Assembly (NCBI RefSeq): GCF_018596315.1
Contig: NZ_JAHEAG010000004.1
Location: 62,001 to 126,000, forward strand
Direction: 5' to 3'
Length of the DNA stretch: 64,000 nucleotides
From: Bradyrhizobium sp. SRL28
GTDB lineage: Bacteria > Pseudomonadota > Alphaproteobacteria > Rhizobiales > Xanthobacteraceae
Shown here piece after piece: positions 16,774-27,002 of this stretch. A model generated the notes under the pieces. It was not told the DNA's origin. It saw nothing but the letters and a program-made list of their open reading frames with translations, and did no database searches. Position 1 is the first letter of the stretch; each line of letters starts with the position of its first letter. The translations under genes and the position numbers were made by a program.

Positions 16774-19700
16774 AGGCTGCCCGCATCATTCCTCCCAATG
16801 TGCGCGACACGCAGGCGCGCGCGTCCGATCCGACGGCGTCCTCGTTCGTCTCGGCCAATGCCGGATCGGGCAAGACGCATGTGCTGGTGCAGCGCGTGAT
16901 CCGGCTGCTGCTCAGTGACGTGCCGCCGGAAAAGATTCTCTGCATCACGTTCACAAAAGCTGCCGCCGCCAACATGGCGGAGCGCGTGTTCACCACCCTC
17001 GGCCATTGGGTGACGCTCGACGACGACGCACTGGATGCGGCGATCCGCGAGGCCGGCATTCCGCATCCAAGCGCACGCTTGCGCAAATCGGCGCGCAAAC
17101 TGTTCGCCTGCGCGCTGGAGACCCCGGGCGGACTGAAGGTGCAGACCATCCACGCGCTGTGCACGCGGCTACTGCAGCAATTCCCTTTCGAGGCCAATGT
17201 GCCGGCGCGGTTTGCCGTCCTCGATGACCGCGACCAGAACGAGATGATGGAGCGCGCCAATCTCGGCGTTTTCCTCGAGGCGTCGCGCAATCCCGACAGC
17301 GCGACGGGCCGCGCGCTCATGACGGCGATGGCGAGCGCCGCCGACGTCACCTTCAAGGACGTGGTGCGCGAGGCCTGCCTCAGCCGCGATCACTTCATGG
17401 CATGGACGGACGCCGCCGGCAGTGCGCATGCCGCGGCCGCGCAGATCTCGGCTGCGCTCGGCGTGAATCCCGACGATCGGATCGAGGATGTCGAACATGA
17501 CATCGTCGACGGACCCAACCTGCCGCGATCGCGATGGCAGGACGTCGCCCTGGTTCTGGAAACCGGAAGCAAGACCGATCAGGACCAGGCGTCGCGGCTG
17601 CGCGGTGCGCTGATGTTCACTGGCGCTGCGCAGGTGGACGAGTATCTCGGCGTATTCCTCACCGAGGCCGATCGCACACCCCGTAAATCGGTGGTGACGA
17701 AGAAATTCTGTGACAACAATCCGGCCATAGGCCGGCTGATTGAGTCGGAAGCCCGCCGAATCCTTCCCCTGATCGAACGCCGCCGCGCCGTGGTGGCCCG
17801 CGACCGCACCGAGGCGCTGCTTCATATCGCGACCGCTGCAGCGGCCAATTATCGCCGCGAGAAGCAGGAACGCGGCCTGCTCGACTATGACGACCTGATC
17901 GACAAGACGCTGGAAATGCTCGACCGCGTCTCCTCGGGCTGGGTGCATTACAAGCTCGACCGCGGTGTCGATCATGTGCTGATCGACGAGGCGCAGGATA
18001 CCAGCCCCCGGCAATGGGACATCGTCGCGCACATCATCTCCGAATTCACCTCGGGCGCAGGCGCACGCGATGGCGTGGTGCGAACGGTGTTCGCGGTCGG
18101 CGACGAGAAGCAGTCGATATTTTCGTTTCAGGGCGCAGCGCCACGCGAATTCGACCTGCGCCGCCGCGCATTGCAAAGAAAGTTCGAGGGCGCCGGACTG
18201 AAGTTCGATCCGGTGTCCTTTACCTATTCGTTCCGGTCAGGACCGGAAATCCTGCATGCGGTCGATCAGGTGTTTCGCGAGCAGGATATCTTTCGCAGCA
18301 TCCATGCAGTCGACATCGGCAATCCAATCCATCACGCGCTGGCCGATGCCGGCCCGGGCCAGATCGATCTCTGGGAACTCGCTGAGACCGACGACCGGCA
18401 GGACATCGAAGGCTGGCGCGCGCCGTTCGACGGCGTCGCCGCGACCAGCCCCGAAGTAAAGCTTGCCCGGCGCATTCAGGCCGAGATCAAGACGCTGGTC
18501 GGCAGCGGTGTGATGACCGGCAGCAAAGGCGACCGCCGGCCGCTGCGCTATGGCGACATGTTGGTGCTGGTGCGACGGCGCGGCAACGCGTTCGACGCCG
18601 TGATCCAGGCGCTGAAGCACGCCGGCATCCCCGTCGCCGGCGCCGACCGCCTCAAGCTGACCGAGCACATCGCAATCATCGACCTGATGAACCTCGCTGA
18701 TGCGCTGCTGCTGCCGCAGGACGATCTGGCGCTCGCGGTTGCGCTGAAGAGCCCGCTGTTCGGCCTTGGCGATGACGATTTGTTCAAGATCGCCTGGCAG
18801 CGCAAGGGATCGTTGCGCGCGGCATTGGCTGAGCGCGCCGCGGCCGACGGACGGTTGCGGGATGCGCTGTGGCGGCTCGAACAGTGCGAACGTCGCTTTG
18901 CAAGCGAAACGCCGTTCGCTTTCTATGCCTGGCTGCTCGGCGGTGATGGTGGCCGCGCGCGAATCCTGCGGCGGCTCGGACACGAGGCAAACGACGCGCT
19001 CGATGAGTTTCTGGAGCTGGCGCTGAACTACGAACGCAAGGCGCCGGCCTCGTTGCAGGGTTTTATGGCGTGGCTGCGCACGGCGGACCTGGAAGTGAAG
19101 CGCGACATGGAAATTTCGCGCGACGAGGTCCGCGTCATGACCGTGCATGGCGCCAAGGGACTGGAGGCTTCCGTCGTCTTCCTGGTGGACACCACGACGT
19201 CGCCCTCGGATACGCAGCGGCTAAAACTGATCAACCTGCCGCAGGGCAATGCCGATCCGCATGCTCCGGGTGTGGTGGTCTGGGCCGGCCGCAAGGCCGA
19301 GGATCCGCCGGCAGTTGTCGCGGCGCGCGCGGCAATGATCGGCGATACCGAGGATGAATACCGCCGCCTGCTCTATGTCGCGATGACGCGCGCGGCAGAC
19401 CGCCTGATCGTCGGCGGCTGCCTGCCCGGCAACATGAGGAGCGTCCGGCCGCTGTCCTGGTACGATCTGATCACCAAGGGGCTCGCCGGTTCCACGTTGC
19501 AGCTTCAGGAGATCGAGACCGCGATAGGCCGGGTGAAGCGCTATACACGCCCCGAGGAGACCGCGCTGCCGGCCGCTCCCGCTGCGGCGCCGTCCCCGCC
19601 GGCGCCGATGGTGCTGCCCAACTGGCTGCTGACACCGGCGCAGCCTGAGATTTCCCCGGAAAGCCCGTTGCGGCCCTCGGACCCCGCCGACAGCGAGCGC

Positions 19701-20264
19701 CATCCGGTGCGCACGGCCGAATCGCTCACACAGCGCGCCCGCGCCCTGCAGCGCGGTACGCTGGTACACCGGCTCCTGCAATCGCTGCCCGATATCGCCG
19801 CCGAGCGCCGCCGCGAGGCCGCGCTGGCCTATCTGGCCCGCAATGCCGATGGCTGGACTGACGAGGAACGGCAGGCGCTGGCCGAAAGCACGCTGGCCTT
19901 GATTGCGGATGCGCGTTTCGCGCCGGTGTTCGCGCCGGGCAGCCGGGCCGAAGTCTCGATCGTCGGGCGACTGGAGCGGCCGGGCGGCCGGCCGGCGCTG
20001 GTATCCGGGCAGATCGACCGCCTCGTGGTCACCGACAGCGAGGTCCTGATCATCGATTTCAAGACCAACCATGCCCCGCCGGGCCGGCCTGACGAGGCGC
20101 CGAGGGGCTATGTCCGCCAGCTCGCGCTGTACCGGGCGGTGCTCGCCAAGCTTTATCCCCAGCTGCCGGTTCGAGCTGCACTGCTTTGGACCGAAACCGC
20201 TGAATTAATGGAGATTTCCACCCCCCTACTGGAGGCGGAGCTGGCATCCATCATCTCGGCGTGA
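16767..20264 (+). CDS. addA: Double-strand break repair helicase AddA
   Basis: UvrD-like helicase-nuclease subunit of AddAB; 1165 residues. Walker A is SANAGSGKTHVL (residues 29-40), followed by CITFTKAAAANMAERV. Walker B is HVLIDEAQDTSPRQW and motif III VGDEKQSIFSFQGA. Motif V is VMTVHGAKGLEA and motif VI LLYVAMTRAADRL. The C-terminal PD-(D/E)xK nuclease shows LIIDFKTNH. The ATG at 16767 lies inside the end of addB, so expression is coupled. An earlier ATG at 16734 adds only residues overlapping addB. Confidence 0.95.
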   Translation: MVKAARIIPPNVRDTQARASDPTASSFVSANAGSGKTHVLVQRVIRLLLSDVPPEKILCITFTKAAAANMAERVFTTLGHWVTLDDDALDAAIREAGIPHPSARLRKSARKLFACALETPGGLKVQTIHALCTRLLQQFPFEANVPARFAVLDDRDQNEMMERANLGVFLEASRNPDSATGRALMTAMASAADVTFKDVVREACLSRDHFMAWTDAAGSAHAAAAQISAALGVNPDDRIEDVEHDIVDGPNLPRSRWQDVALVLETGSKTDQDQASRLRGALMFTGAAQVDEYLGVFLTEADRTPRKSVVTKKFCDNNPAIGRLIESEARRILPLIERRRAVVARDRTEALLHIATAAAANYRREKQERGLLDYDDLIDKTLEMLDRVSSGWVHYKLDRGVDHVLIDEAQDTSPRQWDIVAHIISEFTSGAGARDGVVRTVFAVGDEKQSIFSFQGAAPREFDLRRRALQRKFEGAGLKFDPVSFTYSFRSGPEILHAVDQVFREQDIFRSIHAVDIGNPIHHALADAGPGQIDLWELAETDDRQDIEGWRAPFDGVAATSPEVKLARRIQAEIKTLVGSGVMTGSKGDRRPLRYGDMLVLVRRRGNAFDAVIQALKHAGIPVAGADRLKLTEHIAIIDLMNLADALLLPQDDLALAVALKSPLFGLGDDDLFKIAWQRKGSLRAALAERAAADGRLRDALWRLEQCERRFASETPFAFYAWLLGGDGGRARILRRLGHEANDALDEFLELALNYERKAPASLQGFMAWLRTADLEVKRDMEISRDEVRVMTVHGAKGLEASVVFLVDTTTSPSDTQRLKLINLPQGNADPHAPGVVVWAGRKAEDPPAVVAARAAMIGDTEDEYRRLLYVAMTRAADRLIVGGCLPGNMRSVRPLSWYDLITKGLAGSTLQLQEIETAIGRVKRYTRPEETALPAAPAAAPSPPAPMVLPNWLLTPAQPEISPESPLRPSDPADSERHPVRTAESLTQRARALQRGTLVHRLLQSLPDIAAERRREAALAYLARNADGWTDEERQALAESTLALIADARFAPVFAPGSRAEVSIVGRLERPGGRPALVSGQIDRLVVTDSEVLIIDFKTNHAPPGRPDEAPRGYVRQLALYRAVLAKLYPQLPVRAALLWTETAELMEISTPLLEAELASIISA

Positions 20265-20270
20265 CCCGTG

Positions 20271-20299
20271 CTTGACCCGGCAGGATCGCGTTCATAGGT
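20271..20299 (+). promoter_or_regulatory. Candidate trxA promoter
   Basis: CTTGAC at 20271-20276 and ATAGGT at 20294-20299 with a 17-base spacer, directly after the addA stop and about 70 bases before trxA. The -35 fits the alphaproteobacterial housekeeping consensus well; the -10 is weak. Confidence 0.4.
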
Positions 20300-20369
20300 T
20301 TGATCCTATCATCCCGGGCGCGATTCTCATCCCGCGCCCCTTAATTTCTAACTGAACGAGGTAATTCCC

Positions 20370-20690
20370 ATGGCCGTTGGCAAGGTTTCTGACGCCGATT
20401 TCGAAGCCGAAGTGCTCAACGCGACCGGGCCGGTGGTCGTCGATTTCTGGGCCGAATGGTGCGGCCCCTGCCGCATGATCGCCCCCGCCCTCGACGAGAT
20501 TTCCGGCGCCATGGGTGACAAGGTCAAGATCGTGAAGCTGAACGTCGACGAGAGCCCGAAGACGGCCTCGAAGTACGGCGTGATGTCGATCCCGACCCTG
20601 ATGATCTTCAAGGGCGGCGAGATGGCCTCCCGCCAGGTCGGCGCCGCGCCGAAGGCGAAGCTGCAGCAGTGGATCACCGCTGCGGTGTGA
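20370..20690 (+). CDS. trxA: Thioredoxin
   Basis: 106-residue cytoplasmic thiol-disulphide reductant. The active site is [13 protein letters not shown] with the classical CGPC pair, then the cis-proline loop [11 protein letters not shown]. The length is standard. An SD-like GAGG sits before the ATG. It closes the addB-addA-trxA run and is followed by a clear intrinsic terminator. Confidence 0.97.
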   Translation: MAVGKVSDADFEAEVLNATGPVVVDFWAEWCGPCRMIAPALDEISGAMGDKVKIVKLNVDESPKTASKYGVMSIPTLMIFKGGEMASRQVGAAPKAKLQQWITAAV

Positions 20691-20714
20691 TCGGATTTCA
20701 ATTTGCTGATTGTG

Positions 20715-20748
20715 AAACGGCCGGCGAATAGCCGGCTGTTTTGTTTTT
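20715..20748 (+). terminator. Intrinsic terminator of trxA
   Basis: GCCGGC at 20720-20725 pairs with GCCGGC at 20731-20736 around a GAATA loop. The stem extends with the flanking A/T pairs and is followed by TTTTGTTTTT. Confidence 0.85.
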
Positions 20749-20762
20749 GCGGCGAATGATTG

Positions 20763-20850
20763 CGTAGCCCGGGTGGAGCGAAGCGTAACCCGGGACTCTC
20801 TGTTCGCGGCGCGACTGTCCCGGATTGCGCTTCGCTCCATCCGGGCTACG
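20763..20850. repeat. REP-like palindrome, GTAGCCCGGATGGAGC family, copy A
   Basis: Inverted ends CGTAGCCCGGGTGGAGCGAA and GCTTCGCTCCATCCGGGCTACG enclose about 45 bases. Three more copies lie at 29099-29222, 38135-38222 and 62194-62282. It lies between the ends of trxA and the metallophosphoesterase gene. Confidence 0.85.
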
Positions 20851-20856
20851 AATTCT

Positions 20857-21597
20857 TCAGCCGATCCAACCCGTCGCCAGCGCGTGCGCCAGTTCGGCCT
20901 GGCCGTTCCGCCGCGCCAGCGCAGCCATCACCTCATGATCATACGGCACATGCCGAAACGTGAAGCGCCAGGCGCCGTCGGCGAATTCGAGGATGGCGTA
21001 GCGCGCGTCGGGCGTACCGGCTTCGATGACATGCGGAAACGGATGAGTATCGCGATAGCCGGGTGAACCGACGCTGCCGGGATTGACGATCAATCGGCCA
21101 TCGCGAAGCCTGACTGCGCGGGCGAGATGCGTGTGCGCGCAGAGAATCAAGGACTGCGTGATCTCGTGCGCGCGTTCCTCGATCGCATCCAGCGACGACA
21201 TCCGCACGGTGCCGTCAGGCAGAACCGTCTCCAGCCAATAGGCTTCGTCATGGCTTGGCGTCGCGTGACAGAGAAAAACCTGATCGCGAAACACGGCGGT
21301 CTTTGGCACCGCGCGCAACCAATCGAGATGGCGCTGTTCGAGCTGCGCATGGGCGGGGCGATCCCATGATCCCATCTTCTTCGGTGGCCGATCGATCAGA
21401 TAGCGATCATGATTGCCGAGCACGTGAACGGCATCGAGCGCCATCAGCACGTCCATGGTTCGCCGCGCGTCGAGCGGCCCGCTCGCCATGTCGCCGAGAT
21501 TGACGATGTCGCTGATTCCTTCCGCGCGGATATCGGCCAGCACGGCTTCCAGCGCGAGATAGTTTCCGTGTACATCGGCAATGGCGGCAAAACGCAT
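20857..21597 (-). CDS. Metallophosphoesterase, YfcE/MJ0936-like
   Basis: 246-residue calcineurin-fold phosphoesterase. Metal-binding motifs in order: IADVHGNYLALEAVL at the N-terminus, VNLGDMASGP, VLGNHDRYL, then FLCHATPSHDE and LCAHTHLARAV. The end motif IVNPGSVGSPGYRD is typical of the YfcE-like phosphodiesterases. The physiological substrate cannot be told from sequence. The ATG at 21597 puts the first metal motif at residue 6; an earlier start at 21639 is less likely. Confidence 0.85.
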   Translation of the reverse strand: MRFAAIADVHGNYLALEAVLADIRAEGISDIVNLGDMASGPLDARRTMDVLMALDAVHVLGNHDRYLIDRPPKKMGSWDRPAHAQLEQRHLDWLRAVPKTAVFRDQVFLCHATPSHDEAYWLETVLPDGTVRMSSLDAIEERAHEITQSLILCAHTHLARAVRLRDGRLIVNPGSVGSPGYRDTHPFPHVIEAGTPDARYAILEFADGAWRFTFRHVPYDHEVMAALARRNGQAELAHALATGWIG

Positions 21598-21649
21598 GCT
21601 AATTCTCAATTCCAGCTTTCGACGAGTGACGTCATGCAATGCAAAAAAA

Positions 21650-21800
21650 TGCTATGGCGATCTACCTCATTTGGGTGAGGCCATCCTGCAACATACCCCT
21701 TCGGTAATGTGGCGGAACCCGGGTTCCGACTCGCGGGGTCCACGCGTCTTGGCTAGAATTTGAAATTACCGGGGCTGGAGAATTCATAAGCAATCGATAT
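21650..21800 (+). ncRNA. ssrS: Probable 6S RNA
   Basis: A non-coding segment of about 150 bases between the phosphoesterase start and folC. UGCUAUG at 21650-21656 can pair with CAUAAGCA at 21786-21793, and CCAUCC near 21681 with GGCUGG near 21772, giving a long rod. Inside are a CAUACC/GGUAAUG hairpin and the string AATGTGGCGGAACC, close to the AATGTGGCG of Escherichia coli 6S RNA, then a GGAACCCGGGTTCC palindrome. A six-T run follows at 21801-21806. 6S RNA sequesters housekeeping RNA polymerase in stationary phase. This is assigned from structure and memory of the family, not by a covariance search. Confidence 0.55.
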
Positions 21801-21811
21801 TTTTTCCCGGG

Positions 21812-21838
21812 CGGCCGCTGGAAGTAATTTCAGCGGCC
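21812..21838. terminator. Hairpin at the end of the folC operon
   Basis: GGCCGCTG and CAGCGGCC form an eight-base stem with a ten-base loop. On the plus strand it is followed by T-rich ATTTCATTTTCTT; on the minus strand it lies about 35 bases after the folC stop without a T-run. It may end folC, the 6S-like RNA, or both. Confidence 0.5.
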
Positions 21839-21872
21839 ATTTCATTTTCTTCGGACTAATTTTCTTCGCACG

Positions 21873-23213
21873 CTATCCCGGCGGCGTGCCGTTGATCGCA
21901 AGCACGTGGCCGGCGAGATAGAGCGAGCCGGTGATCAGGATGCGCGGCGGCACTTCGTAAGCCAGCCGCGACAGCGCATGTAGTGCGGCTTCGATACTTG
22001 CAGCATTTTCCACGCGCATACCGAGCGCGCGCGCTGCATCCGCAAGGCGATCCGGCGGCATCGCGTTGTCGCGGCCGGGAATCGCCACCGAAACGATGTG
22101 CCGTGTCAGGCCGGCGAAATTGGCGAGGAATGCGCCTGCATCCTTGTTCGCCATCATGCCCGCGATCACCACCAGCGGACGCGACACCCGCTCCTCGAGA
22201 TCGCCGAGCGCTGCCGCAGCGACGCGGCCGCCTTCTGCGTTGTGCCCGCCATCGAGCCAGATCTCGCAACCCTTGGGTCCCTGATCGAACAGCGCGCCCG
22301 CGACCAGGCGCTGCATCCGCGCCGGCCATTCGGCATTGACGATGCCGGCCTCGAATGCCGGCATCCCGATTTTGAACGCCTCGATCGCCCGCAGCGTCGC
22401 AATCGCAAGACCGGCATTGTCGAACTGATGCCGTCCGAACAGCCTTGGCGCCGCAAGATCCATCAGGCCGCGCTCGTCCTGATAGACCAGCCGCCCGCGC
22501 TCGACGCCGACATGCCATTGCTGTCCCGCCGTATGCATCGGCGCGCGCATGCGCTTCGCCTGCGCCTCGATCACCGACATCGCCTCCGGCGCTTGCTCGG
22601 CGCAAATCACCGGCGCGCCGCGCTTGATGATGGCGGCCTTCTCGCCGGCGATCGCGGTCAGCGTGCTGCCAAGGAATTCCATGTGATCCATGCTGACTGG
22701 CGCAATGACGGTCGCGATCGGCCTGTCGATGACATTGGTGGCGTCGAGCCGCCCGCCGAGGCCGGTTTCCAGCAGCACGACATCGGCCTCATGCTCCGCG
22801 AACAGGCAGAACGCCGCCGCGGTCTCCATCTCGAAAATCGTGATCGGCTCGCCCGCATTGACCTGTTCGCAGTGCTCCAGCACCCGGCGCAACTCGGCAT
22901 CATCGGCCAGCTTGCCGCCGCCCTTCTCGCCGATGCGGAAGCATTCGTTGATCCGCACCAGATAGGGCGAGGTGTAGACGTGCACACGCAGGCCTGCGGC
23001 CTCGAGGATCGCGCGCAGGTAGGCGATGGTCGAACCCTTGCCATTGGTGCCCGCGACATGGATCACCGGCGGCAACACGGCTTCCGGATGATCGAGCCGC
23101 GCCAGCAGGCGGTGCATGCGATCGAGGCTGAGATCGATGCGCTTCGGATGCAAGGCAGCCAGCCGCGCGATCAATTCACCGAGCGGCTGGGAGTTGGCGG
23201 CAGGTAGATTCAC
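21873..23213 (-). CDS. folC: Folylpolyglutamate / dihydrofolate synthase
   Basis: 446-residue Mur-ligase-family enzyme that adds glutamate to dihydropteroate and folates. The ATP loop is [49 protein letters not shown] and [15 protein letters not shown] follow, with the C-terminal ligase domain holding [12 protein letters not shown] chose the GTG at 23213 because its GTGA overlaps the accD stop; the frame stays open to 23330 but that part lies inside accD. Last gene of the trpFBA-accD-folC run. Confidence 0.93.
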   Translation of the reverse strand: MNLPAANSQPLGELIARLAALHPKRIDLSLDRMHRLLARLDHPEAVLPPVIHVAGTNGKGSTIAYLRAILEAAGLRVHVYTSPYLVRINECFRIGEKGGGKLADDAELRRVLEHCEQVNAGEPITIFEMETAAAFCLFAEHEADVVLLETGLGGRLDATNVIDRPIATVIAPVSMDHMEFLGSTLTAIAGEKAAIIKRGAPVICAEQAPEAMSVIEAQAKRMRAPMHTAGQQWHVGVERGRLVYQDERGLMDLAAPRLFGRHQFDNAGLAIATLRAIEAFKIGMPAFEAGIVNAEWPARMQRLVAGALFDQGPKGCEIWLDGGHNAEGGRVAAAALGDLEERVSRPLVVIAGMMANKDAGAFLANFAGLTRHIVSVAIPGRDNAMPPDRLADAARALGMRVENAASIEAALHALSRLAYEVPPRILITGSLYLAGHVLAINGTPPG

Positions 23214-24151
23214 GCGTGGGGCGCAGCCGGCACGGCTTCCGGTGCCAAGACGATCTGGGCCGGGTCCGTGACCTGCGGCGCGGGCTTTGAAGCGACGTCG
23301 AGCGCCGGCGATTTGGTCAAGAGCCGGCACAGCCGCGCCAGCGTCGGACGCATCTCGTGGCGATGCACGACCATGTCGATCATGCCGTGATCGAGCAGAT
23401 ATTCGGCGCGCTGGAATCCTTCCGGCAGTTTCTCGCGGATGGTCTGCTCGATCACGCGCGCGCCGGCGAAGCCGATCAGCGCGCCGGGCTCGGCGATCTG
23501 CACGTCGCCCAGCATGGCATAGGACGCGGTGACGCCGCCGGTGGTCGGATTGGTCAGCACCACGATGTAAGGCAGCTTCGCTTCCCGCAGCATCTGCACG
23601 CCGACGGTGGTGCGTGGCATCTGCATCAGCGACAGAATGCCTTCCTGCATCCGCGCGCCGCCCGACGCCGCGAACATGATGAACGGTGATTTCTTCTCCA
23701 CCGCAAGCTCGAGCCCGCGCACGATCGCCTCGCCCGCGGCCATGCCGAGCGACCCGCCCATGAAATCGAAATCCTGCACCGCGACGACGACGCCGGCGCC
23801 CTCCAGCTTGCCGTAGCCGACCTTGATGGCGTCGTTCAGCCCGGTCTTGGCGCGAGCGTCCTTGATGCGGTCGACATATTTGCGTTCATCGCGGAATTTG
23901 AGCGGATCGGCCATCACTTCCGGCAGCGCGATATCGTACCAGGTCTCGTTGTCGAAGATCGACTTCAGCCGCGCCACCGCGCCCATGCGCATGTGGTAGT
24001 TCGAGCCGGGGATGACGAACTGGTTGGCCTCGACGTCCTTGTAGAATACGAGCTGCCCGGAATCCGGGCACTTGATCCACAGATTCTCCGGCGTCTCGCG
24101 GCGCAGGATGTTGCGGATCTTCGGCCGGACGACATTGGTGAGCCAATTCAT
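23210..24151 (-). CDS. accD: Acetyl-CoA carboxylase carboxyltransferase, beta subunit
   Basis: 313-residue subunit that, with AccA, transfers the carboxyl group from carboxybiotin to acetyl-CoA, the first step of fatty-acid synthesis. The crotonase-like core is intact: [44 protein letters not shown] and [17 protein letters not shown]. The N-terminal zinc ribbon is degenerate: [10 protein letters not shown] keeps one Cys and the second pair is replaced by [11 protein letters not shown]. The other Rhizobiales AccD proteins I recall share this. It lies 83 bases after trpA, and its stop overlaps folC. Confidence 0.95.
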   Translation of the reverse strand: MNWLTNVVRPKIRNILRRETPENLWIKCPDSGQLVFYKDVEANQFVIPGSNYHMRMGAVARLKSIFDNETWYDIALPEVMADPLKFRDERKYVDRIKDARAKTGLNDAIKVGYGKLEGAGVVVAVQDFDFMGGSLGMAAGEAIVRGLELAVEKKSPFIMFAASGGARMQEGILSLMQMPRTTVGVQMLREAKLPYIVVLTNPTTGGVTASYAMLGDVQIAEPGALIGFAGARVIEQTIREKLPEGFQRAEYLLDHGMIDMVVHRHEMRPTLARLCRLLTKSPALDVASKPAPQVTDPAQIVLAPEAVPAAPHA

Positions 24152-24234
24152 GTTTCGCTCCGAAATGCGGTTAACGCATCAACTGAATCATATGGCGATT
24201 CGGACCTAGCCCGGCAAGCCGTCCCAATTGTGGC

Positions 24235-25071
24235 TTATTCGGCGGCCTGTTTCGCTCCCCGCACACCCTGCGCCAGCGCGGACACCAGATCGGCGACGGC
24301 GCCGACGGTTTTCGGGGTCGCGCGCCCCTCGCTATCGAGGCTGGCGCGGAGCGCATCGACCAGTGCGGTGCCGACCACGGCGCCATTGGCATTCTCCGCG
24401 ATCGCCCGCGCCGCATCCGGCGTGCGGATGCCGAAGCCGACGCAGACAGGCAATTTGGTATGCCGCTTGATGCGGGCGACGGCTTCGCCGACCGCCGTGG
24501 AATCGGCGCTGGCGCTGCCGGTGATCCCGGTAATGGAGACGTAATAGACGAAGCCCGACGTGTTCGCGAGCACCGCGGGCAGGCGCTTGTCGTCGGTGGT
24601 CGGCGTCGCCAGGCGGATGAAATTGAGCCCCGCCTTCATCGCCGGAATGCAAAGCTCGGTGTCTTCCTCGGGCGGCAGGTCGACGATGATCAGCCCATCG
24701 ACACCGGCGGTCTTCGCATCGTTAAGGAATTTATCGACGCCGTAGATGTAGATCGGATTGTAGTAGCCCATCAGCACCAGCGGCGTGGCGTTGTCGTCCT
24801 TGCGGAAGCCGCGGACCATCTCCAGCGTCTTCTTCAGGGTCATGCCGGCCTTCAGCGCACGCAGGCCCGCCGCCTGGATCGACGGCCCGTCGGCCATCGG
24901 ATCGGTAAACGGCATGCCGATCTCGATGATGTCGGCGCCCGCCTTCGGCAGCGCCCTGAGAATGTTGAGCGAAGTCTTTGGATCGGGATCGCCGGCCATC
25001 AGGAAGGTGACGAACGCCGAACGGCCCTGCTTGGCGAGTTCGGCAAATCTTGCATCGATGCGGGTGGTCAC
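24235..25071 (-). CDS. trpA: Tryptophan synthase alpha chain
   Basis: 278-residue TIM barrel that splits indole-3-glycerol phosphate and passes indole to TrpB. The catalytic Glu is in [16 protein letters not shown], the second catalytic Asp in [12 protein letters not shown], and phosphate binding in [11 protein letters not shown] and [12 protein letters not shown]. The ATG overlaps the trpB stop by four bases. Confidence 0.96.
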   Translation of the reverse strand: MTTRIDARFAELAKQGRSAFVTFLMAGDPDPKTSLNILRALPKAGADIIEIGMPFTDPMADGPSIQAAGLRALKAGMTLKKTLEMVRGFRKDDNATPLVLMGYYNPIYIYGVDKFLNDAKTAGVDGLIIVDLPPEEDTELCIPAMKAGLNFIRLATPTTDDKRLPAVLANTSGFVYYVSITGITGSASADSTAVGEAVARIKRHTKLPVCVGFGIRTPDAARAIAENANGAVVGTALVDALRASLDSEGRATPKTVGAVADLVSALAQGVRGAKQAAE

Positions 25072-26285
25072 TTCTTCCTGCCCTTCAGAATTTCCGTGAT
25101 CTGCGGAATGTCTTTGTCGCCGCGGCCGGAAAGATTGACAACCATCAGGTGATCCCGCGGACGCTTTGGCGCGAGCTCCATCACCTTGGCGATCGCGTGC
25201 GCCGGCTCCAGTGCCGGAGGAATGCCTTCAAGCCGCGTCAGCAACTGAAACGCCGCGAGCGCTTCCTCGTCGGTCGCGGAGAGATAATTGACCCGGCCGG
25301 TTTCGTGCAGCCAGGAATGCTCCGGGCCGATGCCGGGATAATCCAGCCCTGCCGAAATCGAATGCGCGTCCTGGATCTGGCCGTCCTCGTCCATCAAGAG
25401 ATAGGTGCGGTTGCCGTGAAGGACGCCGGGACGGCCGCCGGCGATCGAGGCGGCGTGGAGCTGTGTCAACCCATGCCCCGCCGCTTCGACACCGAAAATC
25501 TCGACGGAGGGATCGTCGAGGAACGGATGAAACAGGCCCATCGCATTGGAGCCGCCGCCGATGCAGGCCACCAGCGAATCCGGCAGGCGGCCCTCGGCCT
25601 CCTGCATCTGCTTGCGCGTCTCGTCGCCGATCACGGACTGGAAGTCGCGCACCATCATCGGATAGGGATGCGGACCGGCCACCGTGCCGATGCAGTAGAA
25701 CGTGTTGTGCACGTTGGTGACCCAGTCGCGCAGCGCGTCGTTCATCGCGTCCTTCAGGGTACGCGCGCCGGATTGAACGGGAACCACCTTGGCGCCCAGC
25801 ATTTCCATGCGGATCACGTTTGGCTGCTGCCGCTCGACATCGACCGCGCCCATATAGACCACGCATTCGAGCCCGAACCGCGCGCATAGCGTCGCGGTGG
25901 CGACGCCGTGCTGACCGGCGCCGGTCTCGGCGATGATGCGCTTCTTGCCCATGCGGCGCGCGACCATGATCTGGCCGAGCACATTATTGACCTTGTGCGA
26001 GCCGGTGTGATTGAGCTCCTCGCGCTTGAAATAGATTTTTGCACCGCCGAGATGCTCGGTCAGTCGCTCGGCGAAATAAAGCGGCGACGGCCGGCCGACA
26101 TAGGTCTTGAGGTAGCCGTTCATCTCCGCCTGAAACGCCGGATCGGCCTTGGCGTCGGCATAGGCCTTTTCCAGTTCGAGGATCAGCGGCATCAGCGTCT
26201 CGGCGACGAAGCGTCCGCCGAAAATGCCGAAATGCCCGCGCTCGTCGGGGCCGGTGCGGAATGAATTGGGCAGGTTTGGATTCAT
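25068..26285 (-). CDS. trpB: Tryptophan synthase beta chain
   Basis: 405-residue PLP enzyme that condenses indole with serine. The PLP lysine is in [24 protein letters not shown] and the phosphate-cradling glycine loop [11 protein letters not shown] are intact. The start at 26285 ([17 protein letters not shown]) gives ATGA overlap with the trpF stop; the frame is open further upstream but lies inside trpF. Confidence 0.97.
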   Translation of the reverse strand: MNPNLPNSFRTGPDERGHFGIFGGRFVAETLMPLILELEKAYADAKADPAFQAEMNGYLKTYVGRPSPLYFAERLTEHLGGAKIYFKREELNHTGSHKVNNVLGQIMVARRMGKKRIIAETGAGQHGVATATLCARFGLECVVYMGAVDVERQQPNVIRMEMLGAKVVPVQSGARTLKDAMNDALRDWVTNVHNTFYCIGTVAGPHPYPMMVRDFQSVIGDETRKQMQEAEGRLPDSLVACIGGGSNAMGLFHPFLDDPSVEIFGVEAAGHGLTQLHAASIAGGRPGVLHGNRTYLLMDEDGQIQDAHSISAGLDYPGIGPEHSWLHETGRVNYLSATDEEALAAFQLLTRLEGIPPALEPAHAIAKVMELAPKRPRDHLMVVNLSGRGDKDIPQITEILKGRKK

Positions 26286-26941
26286 CGGACCATCAATTCT
26301 TCGGTGGCGCGCGCAGCGCGAATAAAATTGCGGATCATCTCCGGATCCTTGACACCGGGCGCGCTTTCGACGCCCGACGATACATCGACGCCACCGGCGC
26401 GGGTGACGCGGACCGCCTCCGCGACGTTGTCGGCGGAAAGCCCGCCCGAGACCATGAAAGGCAGTTGGAGATCGAGCTTTTCCAGAACGTGCCAGTCGAA
26501 CACGGCTCCCAACCCGCCGGGGCGGGTGGCGCCCTTCGGCGCGCGGGCGTCGAACAGGATGCGGTCGGCCACGCTCGCATAGCCCGGCAGAACGGCGAGA
26601 TCGGCTGACGTTTCGACCGCAATTACCTTCATGACCGGCAGTGCGAACTTCGTCTTGATGTCGCGTACGCGCGCGATGGTCTCCTTGCCGTGCAACTGCA
26701 GCAGGTCCGGCCGCAGCGTCTCGACGATGTTTTCGAGCGTCGCGTCGTCGGCATCGACCGTCAGCGCCACCTTGGCGGCGCGGCCCTTGGCCTGCTGGCC
26801 GAGTTCCCGCGCGGTCTCGAGGCTGAGGTGGCGCGGCGACGGGGAGAAGAACACGAATCCCACCATGTCGGCGCCCGCCTCGAGCGCGGTGTCGAGCGTC
26901 TCGCGCGTGGACAGGCCGCAAATTTTGACGAGCAGGGGCAT
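26282..26941 (-). CDS. trpF: Phosphoribosylanthranilate isomerase
   Basis: 219-residue TIM barrel, third step of tryptophan synthesis from anthranilate. The N-terminal catalytic Cys is in VKICGLST, the other catalytic Asp in [10 protein letters not shown], with LLQLHGKE and [13 protein letters not shown] as substrate-binding strands, and [16 protein letters not shown] at the phosphate site. First of the three overlapping trp genes; anthranilate synthase and trpD/C are not in the window. Confidence 0.96.
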   Translation of the reverse strand: MPLLVKICGLSTRETLDTALEAGADMVGFVFFSPSPRHLSLETARELGQQAKGRAAKVALTVDADDATLENIVETLRPDLLQLHGKETIARVRDIKTKFALPVMKVIAVETSADLAVLPGYASVADRILFDARAPKGATRPGGLGAVFDWHVLEKLDLQLPFMVSGGLSADNVAEAVRVTRAGGVDVSSGVESAPGVKDPEMIRNFIRAARATEELMVR

Positions 26942-27002
26942 GGTCTCTCAGGGGCGGATCCAGGCCGCCAGGGCAAATTGGAACAAGCTGACGGGGCGGG
27001 TT

